In this document: piece after piece, positions 1 through 10,300 of the stretch
How positions within the stretch are numbered: position 1 is the stretch's first letter
How the letters are laid out: every line of letters begins with the position of its first letter
Assembly: GCA_002069025.1 (NCBI GenBank)
Contig: MWBK01000065.1
Span: 1-26,082 of the forward strand
DNA length: 26,082 bases
Origin: Bacteroidetes bacterium ADurb.Bin302
GTDB taxonomy: Bacteria; Bacteroidota; Bacteroidia; Bacteroidales; Paludibacteraceae
Reading direction: 5' to 3'
Translations under genes and position numbers: made by a program
Notes under the pieces: generated by a model
Told to the model about the DNA's origin: nothing
What the model saw: the letters and a program-made list of their open reading frames with translations, nothing else
The model's database searches: none

Positions 1-141
1 TGGATATATCTCAGTCAAATCTATATCAATATTATCTGCTACTGTAACATAAGCTTCTGTGTCAGCTATCTTTTCTATCAAACTATCCCAATCGTCAACT
101 ACGTATGGGTCATCTTGTGTGCCTGTTCCTGTATATGCCAT
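1..141 (-). CDS. Probable tail fibre / receptor-binding protein, N-terminus only (runs off the left edge)
   Basis: Only the first 47 residues are in the window. The ATG at 141 has a perfect AAGGAGG site at 149-155 that overlaps the stop region of the preceding baseplate gene, so the start is secure. The protein opens MAYTGTGTQDDPYVV and continues with DDWDSLIEKI and AYVTVADNIDID. A GTGT-x-DDPY-V / W-x-x-L / AYV-x-L-A-x-x-I-D pattern is one I associate with the first coil of right-handed beta-helix (pectin-lyase-like) phage tail and surface proteins; that link is from memory. Its place at the distal end of the tail module fits a tail spike, fibre or host-binding protein. The fold cannot be confirmed from so short a piece. 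Confidence 0.6.
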   Translation of the reverse strand, partial: MAYTGTGTQDDPYVVDDWDSLIEKIADTEAYVTVADNIDIDLTEIYP

Positions 142-153
142 AATCAATCCTCC

Positions 154-990
154 TTATCTTATAATAGTTACACCCTCTGGTATCTTTACTGCTTTAACCT
201 TAGTATCATTAAAGGCTGTTAATTCCAATTCATTAACAGGAACACCATCAAGTGTAGTTGGAATTTCTGGACGTTTACTACTACCAATGTAATAAAGAAT
301 CGTTCCACCTGTATAAATATAATCGTTCTCATTTGTGGGGTCAAATGCATTTGATTCATCTCTTAATCCCTGACCAAATACAAATCCGTAAATATCAGTA
401 TAATCACCACAACCCATTGCTTTAATTTCAACAACGTGTTCACCAACACTTGCTTCAAAGGGCAATAAAAAATTCTGTATATAACATTGGTTTTCGTTTA
501 ATGTCATTTTAGGTTGAAACTCATGGAGTGTTTCATCCATGTAAATGTACAATGTATTAATGCCTGTTGTATTTCCAGTTACATTTGCATTAAAAGAGAT
601 AAAGACATTCTGCTTTTGAACAGATTCCCATTCAATTTGACAAATAGTAAACTGAGTGTTTCCAACCACTCCTAATGAATTACTACCAACCACGTACTTT
701 ATTTTATTTCGATTCGCACCCTCTGGCTTAAATAAAGAAGCCCCAATATATGCGGTTCTTTCAGACAACGTATTGCCTTTATAAAATAAATGAACATTAT
801 CACCAACGTCAAGTTCTGTTCCTGACCAGTTAGGGACAATAAGTTGTGTGTCATTAGCTAATACATTCACTACATACATACCATTAGATAATGGTTCTTT
901 TACTTTTGCAGGAATAGCCATGAGGTAATCGCTATTCTGCATTTTTTTATCTACACTATGCTCTATTAATTCAATTAAAGCATCTGCCAA
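154..990 (-). CDS. Baseplate/tail-tip protein with OB-fold-like N-terminus and a C-terminal leucine-rich-repeat (LRR_5-like) piece
   Basis: A 278-residue protein starting at a TTG (990) that directly follows the stop codon of the hub-like gene; the G-rich GGGGGTGGGG upstream could act as the ribosome site. The next ATG is residue 17, so a shorter form is possible. Residues about 25-85 (AIPAKVKEP, YVVNVLAND, VGDNVHLFY, AYIGASL) read like an oligonucleotide-binding fold as found in baseplate puncturing or hub accessory proteins. Residues about 100-215 are beta-rich and may be carbohydrate-binding or jelly-roll. The tail end (IPTTLDGVPVNELELTAF, then VKIPEGVTII) matches the BspA-type leucine-rich repeat pattern but holds only about one and a half repeats. 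Role in the tail tip and host contact is inferred from content and position. Confidence 0.6.
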   Translation of the reverse strand: MADALIELIEHSVDKKMQNSDYLMAIPAKVKEPLSNGMYVVNVLANDTQLIVPNWSGTELDVGDNVHLFYKGNTLSERTAYIGASLFKPEGANRNKIKYVVGSNSLGVVGNTQFTICQIEWESVQKQNVFISFNANVTGNTTGINTLYIYMDETLHEFQPKMTLNENQCYIQNFLLPFEASVGEHVVEIKAMGCGDYTDIYGFVFGQGLRDESNAFDPTNENDYIYTGGTILYYIGSSKRPEIPTTLDGVPVNELELTAFNDTKVKAVKIPEGVTIIR

Positions 991-2325
991 TTACCCCACC
1001 CCCATTCCTTCAATATTAGTTTCTGATGGCAACCAATTTATATTAGTTGCTGAAATTTGCATAGCACCTGCGCCCAATGGTATTGTAATAGATTGTATTA
1101 CAAATAGTTCATTATTTATTTTTTGATATTCGTCTGTGATTCTGATTGTTTTATTTACGTCAAGATGCGGTATAATAGGACTATTAAAATTTAATGTAGC
1201 ACCTATCATTGTTTGTTTATGCAACAACATAACCGCATACTGCTGACACCTTGCAATCATATCACTTTCCGTGGTATCAATATAATCAATCTCCTGAGAT
1301 TCCATTCTTCTCAAACCTACTGCGCCTACTCTGATAGGAGATAATGGATTTACATTATATGCAGTATAAGACAAATTAGGTGCTTGAATATCTTCATCTT
1401 CAATTACTTTACCTGTATCATCAGATTGAGTTTTACTTTCTTCTTGTGCGTTAACAAGTGCTTGTGTATCGACACTTAGATTTGTATAAACCGTAACCGC
1501 ATTTAGTCCATCAAAATTATACTGGCAATTTGCTTCTGACAAGTTAGTATATTCCCATTGAGGTGCTACGTATTTATAACCGTCTACAAAGAATATATCT
1601 GTAAGTGCATTAAAACGAAAATGACCATCATTGTCATAATATATATCAACACCATATCCATCACCCAATGATGTAAATATATTGCCAAGATAATTATTTG
1701 CATCTATCGAAATGTCTGCCTTTATCTTTTGTTCATTGTATCGCAAATCAATCAATGGTTGCACTGGGTCTATTGGCATATTTGCACCACCATAAGCAAT
1801 GCTATTTGACATTTTTATATTGTTACCAAGATTTAAAGCAAGCGTATCTCTTACTATATCAGCAATCGTACTACCTGCTTTAACAATATACTGAACCTCT
1901 GCAATATTAATTTTTAATGTTCCATCAAGTGCACCGCCCTTGTCGATAGCTTCTATTGAAACGGTGTGTGCATTGGCTGTAGCACTGGTAATATAATATA
2001 CTCCCTGTGACCACCACCAAATGTTATCTTGATTATCTTGAATACCTATCCATAATTTAAATTTACGCAAGTACCATATAGGCGAATTTGGACTTGGTAA
2101 ATATTTATCTGGAATATTCGCTAATGTCAAACTACAACTTCTACGAACAAGCTGTTTATAGTTTATGTTTATTTGCCCCTGTGCATCAAGAGTCAAGTCC
2201 TTAGTTATTTCACCAATTGTATGTTCATGATAAGATAACAGTTCAAGACGAATCAAATATCTTGTAACAAGATTCCTTTTCAAGACAGTGAGATATTGTG
2301 ATGTGTTCTTATTAAAATATTCCAT
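991..2325 (-). CDS. Baseplate hub-like / tail-tip protein
   Basis: A 444-residue protein with an AAAGGTGTGAT ribosome site before the ATG at 2325. The N-terminal part (residues about 20-110: LIRLELLSY, ITKDLTLDAQG, RRSCSLTLAN, FKLWIGIQD, GVYYITSA) follows the order seen in gp27/Tal-type hub proteins of Bacillota siphophages, where a beta-barrel domain is followed by a stretch like AGSTIADIVRDTL, which looks like a peptide-binding/LysM-like helix pair. The C-terminal third (IPHLDVNKTIRI, LFVIQSITIPLG) resembles the closing domain of these proteins. It lies between the distal tail-like gene and the OB-fold gene, the usual hub position. No peptidase motif is visible. The exact family is not certain. 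Confidence 0.62.
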   Translation of the reverse strand: MEYFNKNTSQYLTVLKRNLVTRYLIRLELLSYHEHTIGEITKDLTLDAQGQININYKQLVRRSCSLTLANIPDKYLPSPNSPIWYLRKFKLWIGIQDNQDNIWWWSQGVYYITSATANAHTVSIEAIDKGGALDGTLKINIAEVQYIVKAGSTIADIVRDTLALNLGNNIKMSNSIAYGGANMPIDPVQPLIDLRYNEQKIKADISIDANNYLGNIFTSLGDGYGVDIYYDNDGHFRFNALTDIFFVDGYKYVAPQWEYTNLSEANCQYNFDGLNAVTVYTNLSVDTQALVNAQEESKTQSDDTGKVIEDEDIQAPNLSYTAYNVNPLSPIRVGAVGLRRMESQEIDYIDTTESDMIARCQQYAVMLLHKQTMIGATLNFNSPIIPHLDVNKTIRITDEYQKINNELFVIQSITIPLGAGAMQISATNINWLPSETNIEGMGVG

Positions 2326-2342
2326 ATTATATCACACCTTTC

Positions 2343-4319
2343 TTAATAAGGAGTAGATGGGTCTACATCTATTATATAGTCTACTTTAATATCATTAACA
2401 TCAAGTACCTCAGCCCAGTTAAATGAAAATACTGTAGGAATCTTGGAATTGTTTTCCTGATATGTTGTTGTTGGGTTATCTGTAATTGTCACAATTAAAA
2501 CGTCACCCTTTTGAGTTTTTAGCATATATATAGAAGGTCTTGAAATAAATTCCCTCCATGCTCTTACTGTGTCAATATCATCTATATATGTCCGTGTAGT
2601 ACAGTCTACGTAGCCATTCATTGCAGTCAGTGTTCCAGTAAGGTAGTTTGTTTTAGTAACAGTTTGAGTAGGATATGTGTTATAGCTAACATGAAGATGT
2701 TTGTCCATATTCTGTGTTATAGTTGTATCTTCGATTTCGCCAACAATTTTCCATTGGTCGCCTGTCTTATATCTTGTTTTCGTTCCCCACTGATATCTTT
2801 CATCTTGTAAAATAAGTTCAGTGATTGTATAACCATTCATATTTATTTTATTAAATTTGTCTTTTGTAACACGCTTAGTTTCAACTTGTCTATGTGATAC
2901 ATCCGCAGTCATTTCTACATCAACATAACTAATGCCATTCAGATAGGCTTGTCCCGTAGTTCCTTCTCTTGGAACGTAATAATATCTATACTTACCCTTT
3001 GTTGGAACAGTTGTATCATCCACAGTTTCTAAAACTCTTATCTCTCCTGTATTAAGATTTTCACGGTAATAAGTATATTTTGTTCCAGATGGGAAATCAC
3101 CAGTTGGAGATAGTGTTCTATCAATTGCGCCTATAATATGAATCATGTGCTTTAATTGTGGTGTCCTTGCGAACACAAATGAATCTTTGTTTTGAGGATA
3201 ATACACATCAGGCTTATCTTGATTATGAACTGTCAATGCTTGTATTATAGTTTTAGGTACATCATCTTCAAGTCCACCACACGATATTATATTGCTTGAA
3301 CCAGAACAACTAAGCCCATCCACTGTTACGATATTGACAACAGCTTTATAATACAAATCTTTATTTTGATTTGCAGGAACTTCTACTATTTCACCATTAA
3401 CCCTTTTCTTGTAATGAAGAATAAAATCTTCAAAGAAAGAACTTTCGATTTTTTGAGAATATATATTATCAGTTTCATCAACCAATCTCCACGGTACAGT
3501 ATCATCACCAGTCCAGTTCCAGTAAAGCTTTATGTTATAATAATTGATTAACGAATTATATCCATTGTACGTAGCGGTAACATGAAATCCCAATGTCGAA
3601 TCTGCTCTGGAAGTAGGAGCGTAGTCTATCAATTCCATTGTTGGTGTAATCTGAGGTGTTTGTTTGCATTTAAAGAAATATAATGGACTTACCTTGTAAT
3701 TACAATATATCTGATATTTTGTGCCAGCAGGTATATTACTTGGTAAAGCAGAAGATAAAACCGCCTTGCCTGTTGTTTCCTGATAGGCAACAATATGTCT
3801 CCTTTCTTCTCCTATAACAAGTTCACATGATGTGACAACAACACCCCACACAGAATTATTTCTCCATCCCTCTGATGTTGTTTGCTCCCATTCGTATATC
3901 GAAGATATTTTATCTTCAATTGTAATTGTAGTACCGTCTGTTGTTAAATAGTTTTCTTGTGTCTGACCTCTTAAAACAAACATATCACATAATGGAGCAG
4001 TACCATCACTTTGCCATTGTAATACCATGATTTGCATAGCATAATCTTTGCCATTGTCCAAGTCGTTTAAGAAACCATCTGCCATTTTTAACTCTTGTCC
4101 ATTATAAACAATAGGTGTTCTTAATTGGGGAACATGACCCTTTGTTAAAACCAGTTCACCAGTATTGTAATCAAACACATTATATAATGCACCAGTTAAA
4201 ATATCACCATTGAATTTAAACGAAATAGTATTATTGGAGTCAAGAACCGTTGAGTCAAAAGCAATATTCTCAGGATATACATTTGTTGGATATTGTAACA
4301 TTAATTCACCTACTTTCAT
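2343..4319 (-). CDS. Distal-tail-like structural protein
   Basis: A 658-residue, beta-rich protein directly after the tape measure, the standard slot for a distal tail (Dit) protein. The N-terminus (FKFNGDILTGALYNVFDY) and middle are built of many short beta segments, some with the feel of fibronectin-like modules (YYKAVVNIVTVDG, then GSSNIIS). The last 70 residues (VRAWREFISRP, YMLKTQKGDVLIVTI, FSFNWAEVLD) look like the beta-sandwich end of Dit-type proteins. It is much longer than a minimal Dit (about 250 residues), suggesting inserted host-binding modules. The start is uncertain: ATG 4319 has AGGGGAG 11 nt upstream inside a hairpin, while ATG 4301 (residue 7) has AGGTGA at good spacing. 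Confidence 0.6.
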   Translation of the reverse strand: MKVGELMLQYPTNVYPENIAFDSTVLDSNNTISFKFNGDILTGALYNVFDYNTGELVLTKGHVPQLRTPIVYNGQELKMADGFLNDLDNGKDYAMQIMVLQWQSDGTAPLCDMFVLRGQTQENYLTTDGTTITIEDKISSIYEWEQTTSEGWRNNSVWGVVVTSCELVIGEERRHIVAYQETTGKAVLSSALPSNIPAGTKYQIYCNYKVSPLYFFKCKQTPQITPTMELIDYAPTSRADSTLGFHVTATYNGYNSLINYYNIKLYWNWTGDDTVPWRLVDETDNIYSQKIESSFFEDFILHYKKRVNGEIVEVPANQNKDLYYKAVVNIVTVDGLSCSGSSNIISCGGLEDDVPKTIIQALTVHNQDKPDVYYPQNKDSFVFARTPQLKHMIHIIGAIDRTLSPTGDFPSGTKYTYYRENLNTGEIRVLETVDDTTVPTKGKYRYYYVPREGTTGQAYLNGISYVDVEMTADVSHRQVETKRVTKDKFNKINMNGYTITELILQDERYQWGTKTRYKTGDQWKIVGEIEDTTITQNMDKHLHVSYNTYPTQTVTKTNYLTGTLTAMNGYVDCTTRTYIDDIDTVRAWREFISRPSIYMLKTQKGDVLIVTITDNPTTTYQENNSKIPTVFSFNWAEVLDVNDIKVDYIIDVDPSTPY

Positions 4320-4330
4320 AAATAATAATT

Positions 4331-4354
4331 CTCCCCTACTTTATTGTAGGGGAG
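4331..4354 (-). promoter_or_regulatory. Perfect 9-bp hairpin between tape measure and distal tail gene, containing the Shine-Dalgarno
   Basis: On the minus strand the arms are CTCCCCTAC and GTAGGGGAG with a 6-nt AATAAA loop. It lies 8 nt past the tape-measure stop. The 3' arm contains the AGGGGAG that would serve ATG 4319. No T-run follows on the minus strand (AATTATTATTT), so it is a weak terminator at best. It may block ribosome access, protect an mRNA end, or both. Confidence 0.7.
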
Positions 4355-4362
4355 TGTATAAA

Positions 4363-7300
4363 TTATTGAGTATAACTTTGTGTTAACTTACGTTTAAAAT
4401 AAGAATCAAGATGAGGGTCAAGGTTTCTTACGAAATCTTGTGGATTGTTTGCAACCACTTGACCTATATTGACATTAACAGTATTTGTGTTTGCACCATT
4501 GTTATTAATAACATTGGAGGGATTGAATCCAGAAAGTTGAACAGTCTGTTTAATAATTGAAGCCATAACACTTGGAGTTTCATGAACTGCTTCATAGAGT
4601 TTCTTTGAATCGTTAGCATTGAAAATAGTTTCTGATTTTTGTTTAGTACCATGAAGCATGGCAATTCCTGTAGTTGAATTGACACCTCCATCAGCGTAAC
4701 CTCTTGCAAGCTTTGCATCCCATGCACTATTTACAATACCATAACCAGTAGAACTATCAGCTAAACGTCTTTGCATTGATTCATATGCATCAGCCCATTC
4801 TGTAAGCCATTGTATAGCTTTATTTTTATTATTAAAGATATTGTTTTCCGTGTCATTCATCCACTGTTGTATTTTACTAAGATTCTCCCATACACCATGT
4901 TGCATATCACTTGCGGCACTAATCACATCATTCTTTGCACTATCCATGCTGTTCTTATAATTTTCCAGTGCGCTCTTGGCATCATTGAGATTACTTTGCA
5001 CAGCGGTCTTATAGTTATTATAGGCAGTTATTTCATCACCTATTTTATCAATCTCGTTCTCTTTTGCCTTAATACTTGCTTCAATATTCTTGATTTCAAT
5101 TTTGGTTAATCGTTCAAGTTCGTTTGAAAAATTGCTGTACTCACGCTTGTAAGCACGTAACAGACCTTCGTCCTTCTTTTCAATTTTCTCTCTCCAATCA
5201 GAACCAAGTAACTGTTCAGCAAGAAGTTCGCCATCTTTATCTTCGATTTCCTCAGTAAGAATATCGTACTGTTTTACATATTCCTCATATGCTTTAATCT
5301 GATGGTCTAAGGCTTTCTCCTGTTTTTCAAGAGGTTTAATCTTTTCATCTCTTTCTTTTTCAAGAGCCTTAATTTGTTCTTCATTTAAAACATCGTCCAA
5401 ATTCTTTTGTGCTTCAACAACCTTTTCCTTAGATGCTCCATACTCCCAACCTCTTGCAGATGAATATGTTCTGACCTGCTGTTGTTTTGCCTTATTCAAA
5501 TCAAGTAAAGCTTTTTCCTTTTTATAAGCAAGGTCACGTTCTTCGTTTTCGTCCTTTAAAACTTTTATACGTTCTTCATATTCATCTTTGATATCGTCTT
5601 GCTGTTGCTTTAACGAATCAAGCTGAGACTTTAATGAATCTTCATAACGCTTCATGTAATCGGTTACAGCCTTTTGGAACGACTTCTGCTGTTCTTCGAT
5701 AACCTTCTTCTGTTCATTGAGAATATCAAGTTGTTCTTGTAATTCTTTCTTTTCAGATTCAAGAACATCCTTACGATTATTTAAAGAATCTATTGTATCG
5801 TCCACAGCCTTTACTTCATTTTCAAGAGCCTTGACAGCGTTATTTAACTCGGTTTCCATACCAACAGAAATAGTACGTGTTGTACCAAGATTTTGATTAA
5901 GTTCAGTAACAAGGAAATTATCACGGTCAATAGCTTTAGCATAATCCAACATTGATTCTTCCATTTGTTGAATAGCAAATTTGGTTTCGGCTATCTCATC
6001 ATGATATGTTTTATAATCAGATTCAGAATTAATTTGTCTCATTTTAACTTTTAAATCAAATTCTTTTTGTAACAAATAAAGATTTTGCATCCTTGTCTTA
6101 ATCTCTGCTTGTAGATTTTTTATTGCAACTTCGCCCTCATGAATATTTTCCCTTATAGTTTCCTGAGACTTTTTTATCTGTGCATCCTTAAAGGAAGTTA
6201 ATTCCTGTTCAGAAAATACATATTCGCCATTAACAAGTTTAATGGTTTGTAAGTAACCATCCGCATCCTGTTCCAGAAGTTTCCAAGCATCAGTATGGGA
6301 TAACCCCTTTCCTTCGCCAAGTTTAGATATAGCTTCTTGTACAGTTGTTACTGTTTCAGCGGTTGACTTGAAGTTCTCGTCCAACTCTGTTTTCCATTTC
6401 TGCACAAAGTTATCAAGACCATCACCATTCTCAGCAACACCCTGTTTGAACCCATTGAACAAGTCAGCGACTTTTTGTTTTGCTTCTTCACTACTACCTG
6501 CCATCTTGTATAATGAATTTTCTAAAACTTCAACTTCATTATAAAGTGTTTGGTATTCGTCCAAAGACAAATCATCAGGATTGGCAAGCTGTTGAAGTTT
6601 AGCTTGTGCTTCATCAAGTTTGTTGTAAAATGGAGTTAAAGATATTTCACTAACGGAATCTTGAATCCCATTTGATAAGCTATCAAACATAGTGCCAAAT
6701 AATCCATTATGAGAATGTTCTTCAAGGTAAGGTGACATTTCTTTTAAGAGTTCAACATCCTCTTTTAAAATTTCATATTGCTTACTATATATGTCAAGTA
6801 TTTCCAAGTTTCTATCCTTAACTTTACTATACTCAACAATAAATTTTTCCAACTGATTCTTTGCGGTTTCAATATCACCAGAAAGATATATACTTTGGCT
6901 TGCTCCTTTTCTTACTCCTTCTATTTGTGAAGCAATGCGAGACAAATCATCGAAATCCTTTTGAGATATAACACCAACACCGCCTACTTTAAAAAGGCTT
7001 TTGGCATTTTTGTCTAAACCCTTACTGATGTATGAATCATCACCATTGTATGTGAAATTACTATCATCTACATAAAGACTGGACAGTGCTTGTGCTTTAG
7101 CTATTTTTGCAACATTGTCTGTCTCAAAGTTTTCTTTTTCCTTTTCTGCAATCTCATCAAGTTTCTTTAATTGCTCAGAATATTTACCATTAACCAAATC
7201 AATACCATCTGCTTGGTCTTTGTATGAAGTTATTAAATCATTTTGAATCTCTTGTAACTTCATTTGTCTTTCAGAAACATCCGTAACCGTAGTTGCGATT

Positions 7301-10300
7301 TTAGAATATGACTGTGCTATAGAATCAAGTTTTTGTTCAGATTGTTTCAACTCATCTATATTTTGTTTTAAATCAACTAAGGCATCATGTGATGTTTTTG
7401 CCAATTCGTCAAGTTCACTTCTCGTAATAATTAATTTGTCAATCAGCCAAGATAAACCTTTTACTAAAGCCCCGATTGCCAAACCTGCTAACAATGACCC
7501 TAATGCCGCACCTGCCGACTTTAATAATGCCATTGCGCTACGTGCGTTTTCAGCATTGGTTGTTATTATACCAAGCCATTGTGCAATTCCCTTTAATACA
7601 CCAATAACATTTGCATGAGACTTTACACTTATCGTGGTAAATATTACTCCCATGATAACACTAATTGAACCCAAATGTTTAATTATCCATGCAAGTATAT
7701 CAGTAATGCGTTTACTACTATCAATAAAGAAGTTGACAGTTTCCTTATTCAAAACAGTATTAGAGAATTCTTGGAACGAGCCTTTGAGAGCGTTGCTATG
7801 TGCTTCAATACCATCCATCATTTTTTCATACTCAGCGGTAGCTGTACCTGCTGACTTAACGCTATCCTTATAAGCGTTCTGAATAGTACCTGACTGAAAT
7901 GCTTGAATAACAGCAAGACCGATGTTTGCTCTGTTTTTACCAAAAAGAATTTCGGTAAGAGAAGCACGATTAGTGGAACTTAAAGAATCCCATACCTCGG
8001 CAACATCTTTCATTATATCATATAAGTCTTTAAACTCTTTGGTCTTATCATCAAAAATGTTTACCTGATTTCCAGTAAGATTAAGAATCTGTGTTTGAAC
8101 TTTGCTGACTTCCATAAGGTCATCAACAGGCTCATTCAAATCCTCTAACGCACCCTTCATATTACGTAATCTAAGAGATATGATTTTTAAAGCGTTACCT
8201 GTAATATCAAGATTCTGTGTAATTTCACCTGTACCAGTTAGCACGGCTAATGATTTGTCTAATGACATTCCTGTCATTGCTAACGCAGAAGCAGAACGTT
8301 CAAGACCCTCACCAAGACCTGCGGCACTTACAGCATAACGGTTATTGAGATTATCCATTTTGTCTACAATATCCATTACGTTCTTAGCTTCAATACCATA
8401 TGCCTTTAATATTGTAACAAGGTTCTGTAACGATTGTTCTTGACTAACATCTGCAACCTTAGAAAATATAGTAGATGCTCTTGATAATTCCAAAGCATCG
8501 TTCAAGTCGTAACCTAACTTAACCCATTGATAGGTTTGTTCAACAAGGTCACTTGTCACAACCTTTAAATCTTGTGCTTGCTTATTAGCCTTTTCAAGAA
8601 AAGCAAGATAACCACTATCTGTTTCATCTGTAACTCTCCGCACGTTTATCATTGCTTCATCAAGAGCCTTGACATTATCAACCATCTTACGAATGTAACC
8701 AATTACTGCATAAAGTGAAATATATCTATTGAGAACCATCTTTAATTGGCTACCCATGCTTGTAAAGAATTGGTTTGTAGTTAAACCTGCTGAACGAGCC
8801 TGTCCGTTTAAATCTCTAAAAGCAATTGCAAGTTTCTCAATTTCAGCGGCATTGCCCTGTAAATTTCCAGAATATAAAGTTCTTACAATAGTTTCCCAAT
8901 TATCTTTAAAGGTCTGACCATTGCTCATTTTAAGAGTTGATTCTGTAGCTTTCTTATTTACAGAAGCAAATGTCTCAATTTGATTCTTTAAGGTATTAAA
9001 CTTATTTGTTACCTGACGAGTAATCTTATCATCTTTTAAGGATTGGTTTAAATTATCACTATCCTTTTTGGCTGTTTCCAAAGAGGGAATAAGTTTATCA
9101 AGTTCCTGTTTTGCCTGTGCAATATTAGCCGCAGAACTATTTTTACCATTACTCAATAAAGCTGATATTGACTCTATCTGTTGTAACAAATTTTTGTTCG
9201 CACTAAGCTGTTTCATAACATCACCATTGGTGCCATTCTGTTTGATGATATTAGAATTATTAAAACCGCCTAATGAGTTCTTATACTTGTTCAATGTTGA
9301 AACAATATTAGAACGCTCTTTTTCAATACGTGCGCTTTCCTGAGTAATTGACTTATCTTGCAATTTAGCCTTTGCTAAATTACGTGCAATATTTAAAGCC
9401 TTTTCTTCTTCTGCAATTGTCTTTTTTACTTCGGAAGTTAACAGTTCTTGTTTCTTTAGCCTGTCTTGTGCAGTATTGATTATTCTGCGATATCCACCTT
9501 CTAAGGAATTAATCTGGTTAATCTCGTTATTACCTGCTTTACCAGAGAATCTACGTTCTTCTAATTTTTGAAGTTCACGATAAGCGTGTGTGATTTTTAA
9601 AAGTTCTTCTGTTTGCTTTTTAGTTCCAGATGAAGTATCTTCTCTTTTAAGTTTATTTAAGAGTTTAATATCGCTTTGAAGCTGTCTTACTCTTTCAGAA
9701 GCACTTGCAAAATCTAAATACCACTGATTGCCACGTTGAGATTCTTCAACCTGATTGAGCGTAGAGATTGCTTTTGATAAGTCTTTGTACTCCTTATTTA
9801 ATTCTTTAACTGTGGGAACACTGTCATTATTGGTCTTGAAGCCTTTAAGATTGTCAAGGTCTATTTTAACAGACTTTAAGGTGTTATCAAACTCTTTGGC
9901 TGTAATATTAACATTAGTAAAGGGATTAAGACTTTTGCCCTGTGATTCCTTAACTGTTACTTTTATAGAATCTATTGTTCCTTGCAAAGCAACGAACTTG
10001 GCACGAATATCTTCAACACTACCCTCGCCATTACGAAGTTTTTCCAAATCGTCTAATAAGGATTTAAAACCAACGGTTTCTCCGTTATATGCTGTTGTAA
10101 AATTTCCATTACTCGATGAACGCAATGAATTTATCTTTGAAGTATATTCATCAATAAACTTTAATGTCTCTTTCTGTTTTTGAAGAATACCTCTGTCAGA
10201 ACCATTAGAACTAAGTAGGCTAACCTTGCCACCTTTCTCAACAGCATAATTAAATTTCTGTAAATCACCAGTTGCTTGTTTTGCAGAAATACTAAAACTC

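Noticed and set aside
9755..10183. Plus-strand ORF of 142 codons and many similar plus-strand ORFs within the tape measure and other genes
   Set aside because: They lie opposite well-supported minus-strand genes, lack ribosome sites, and their codon pattern mirrors the real gene on the other strand.
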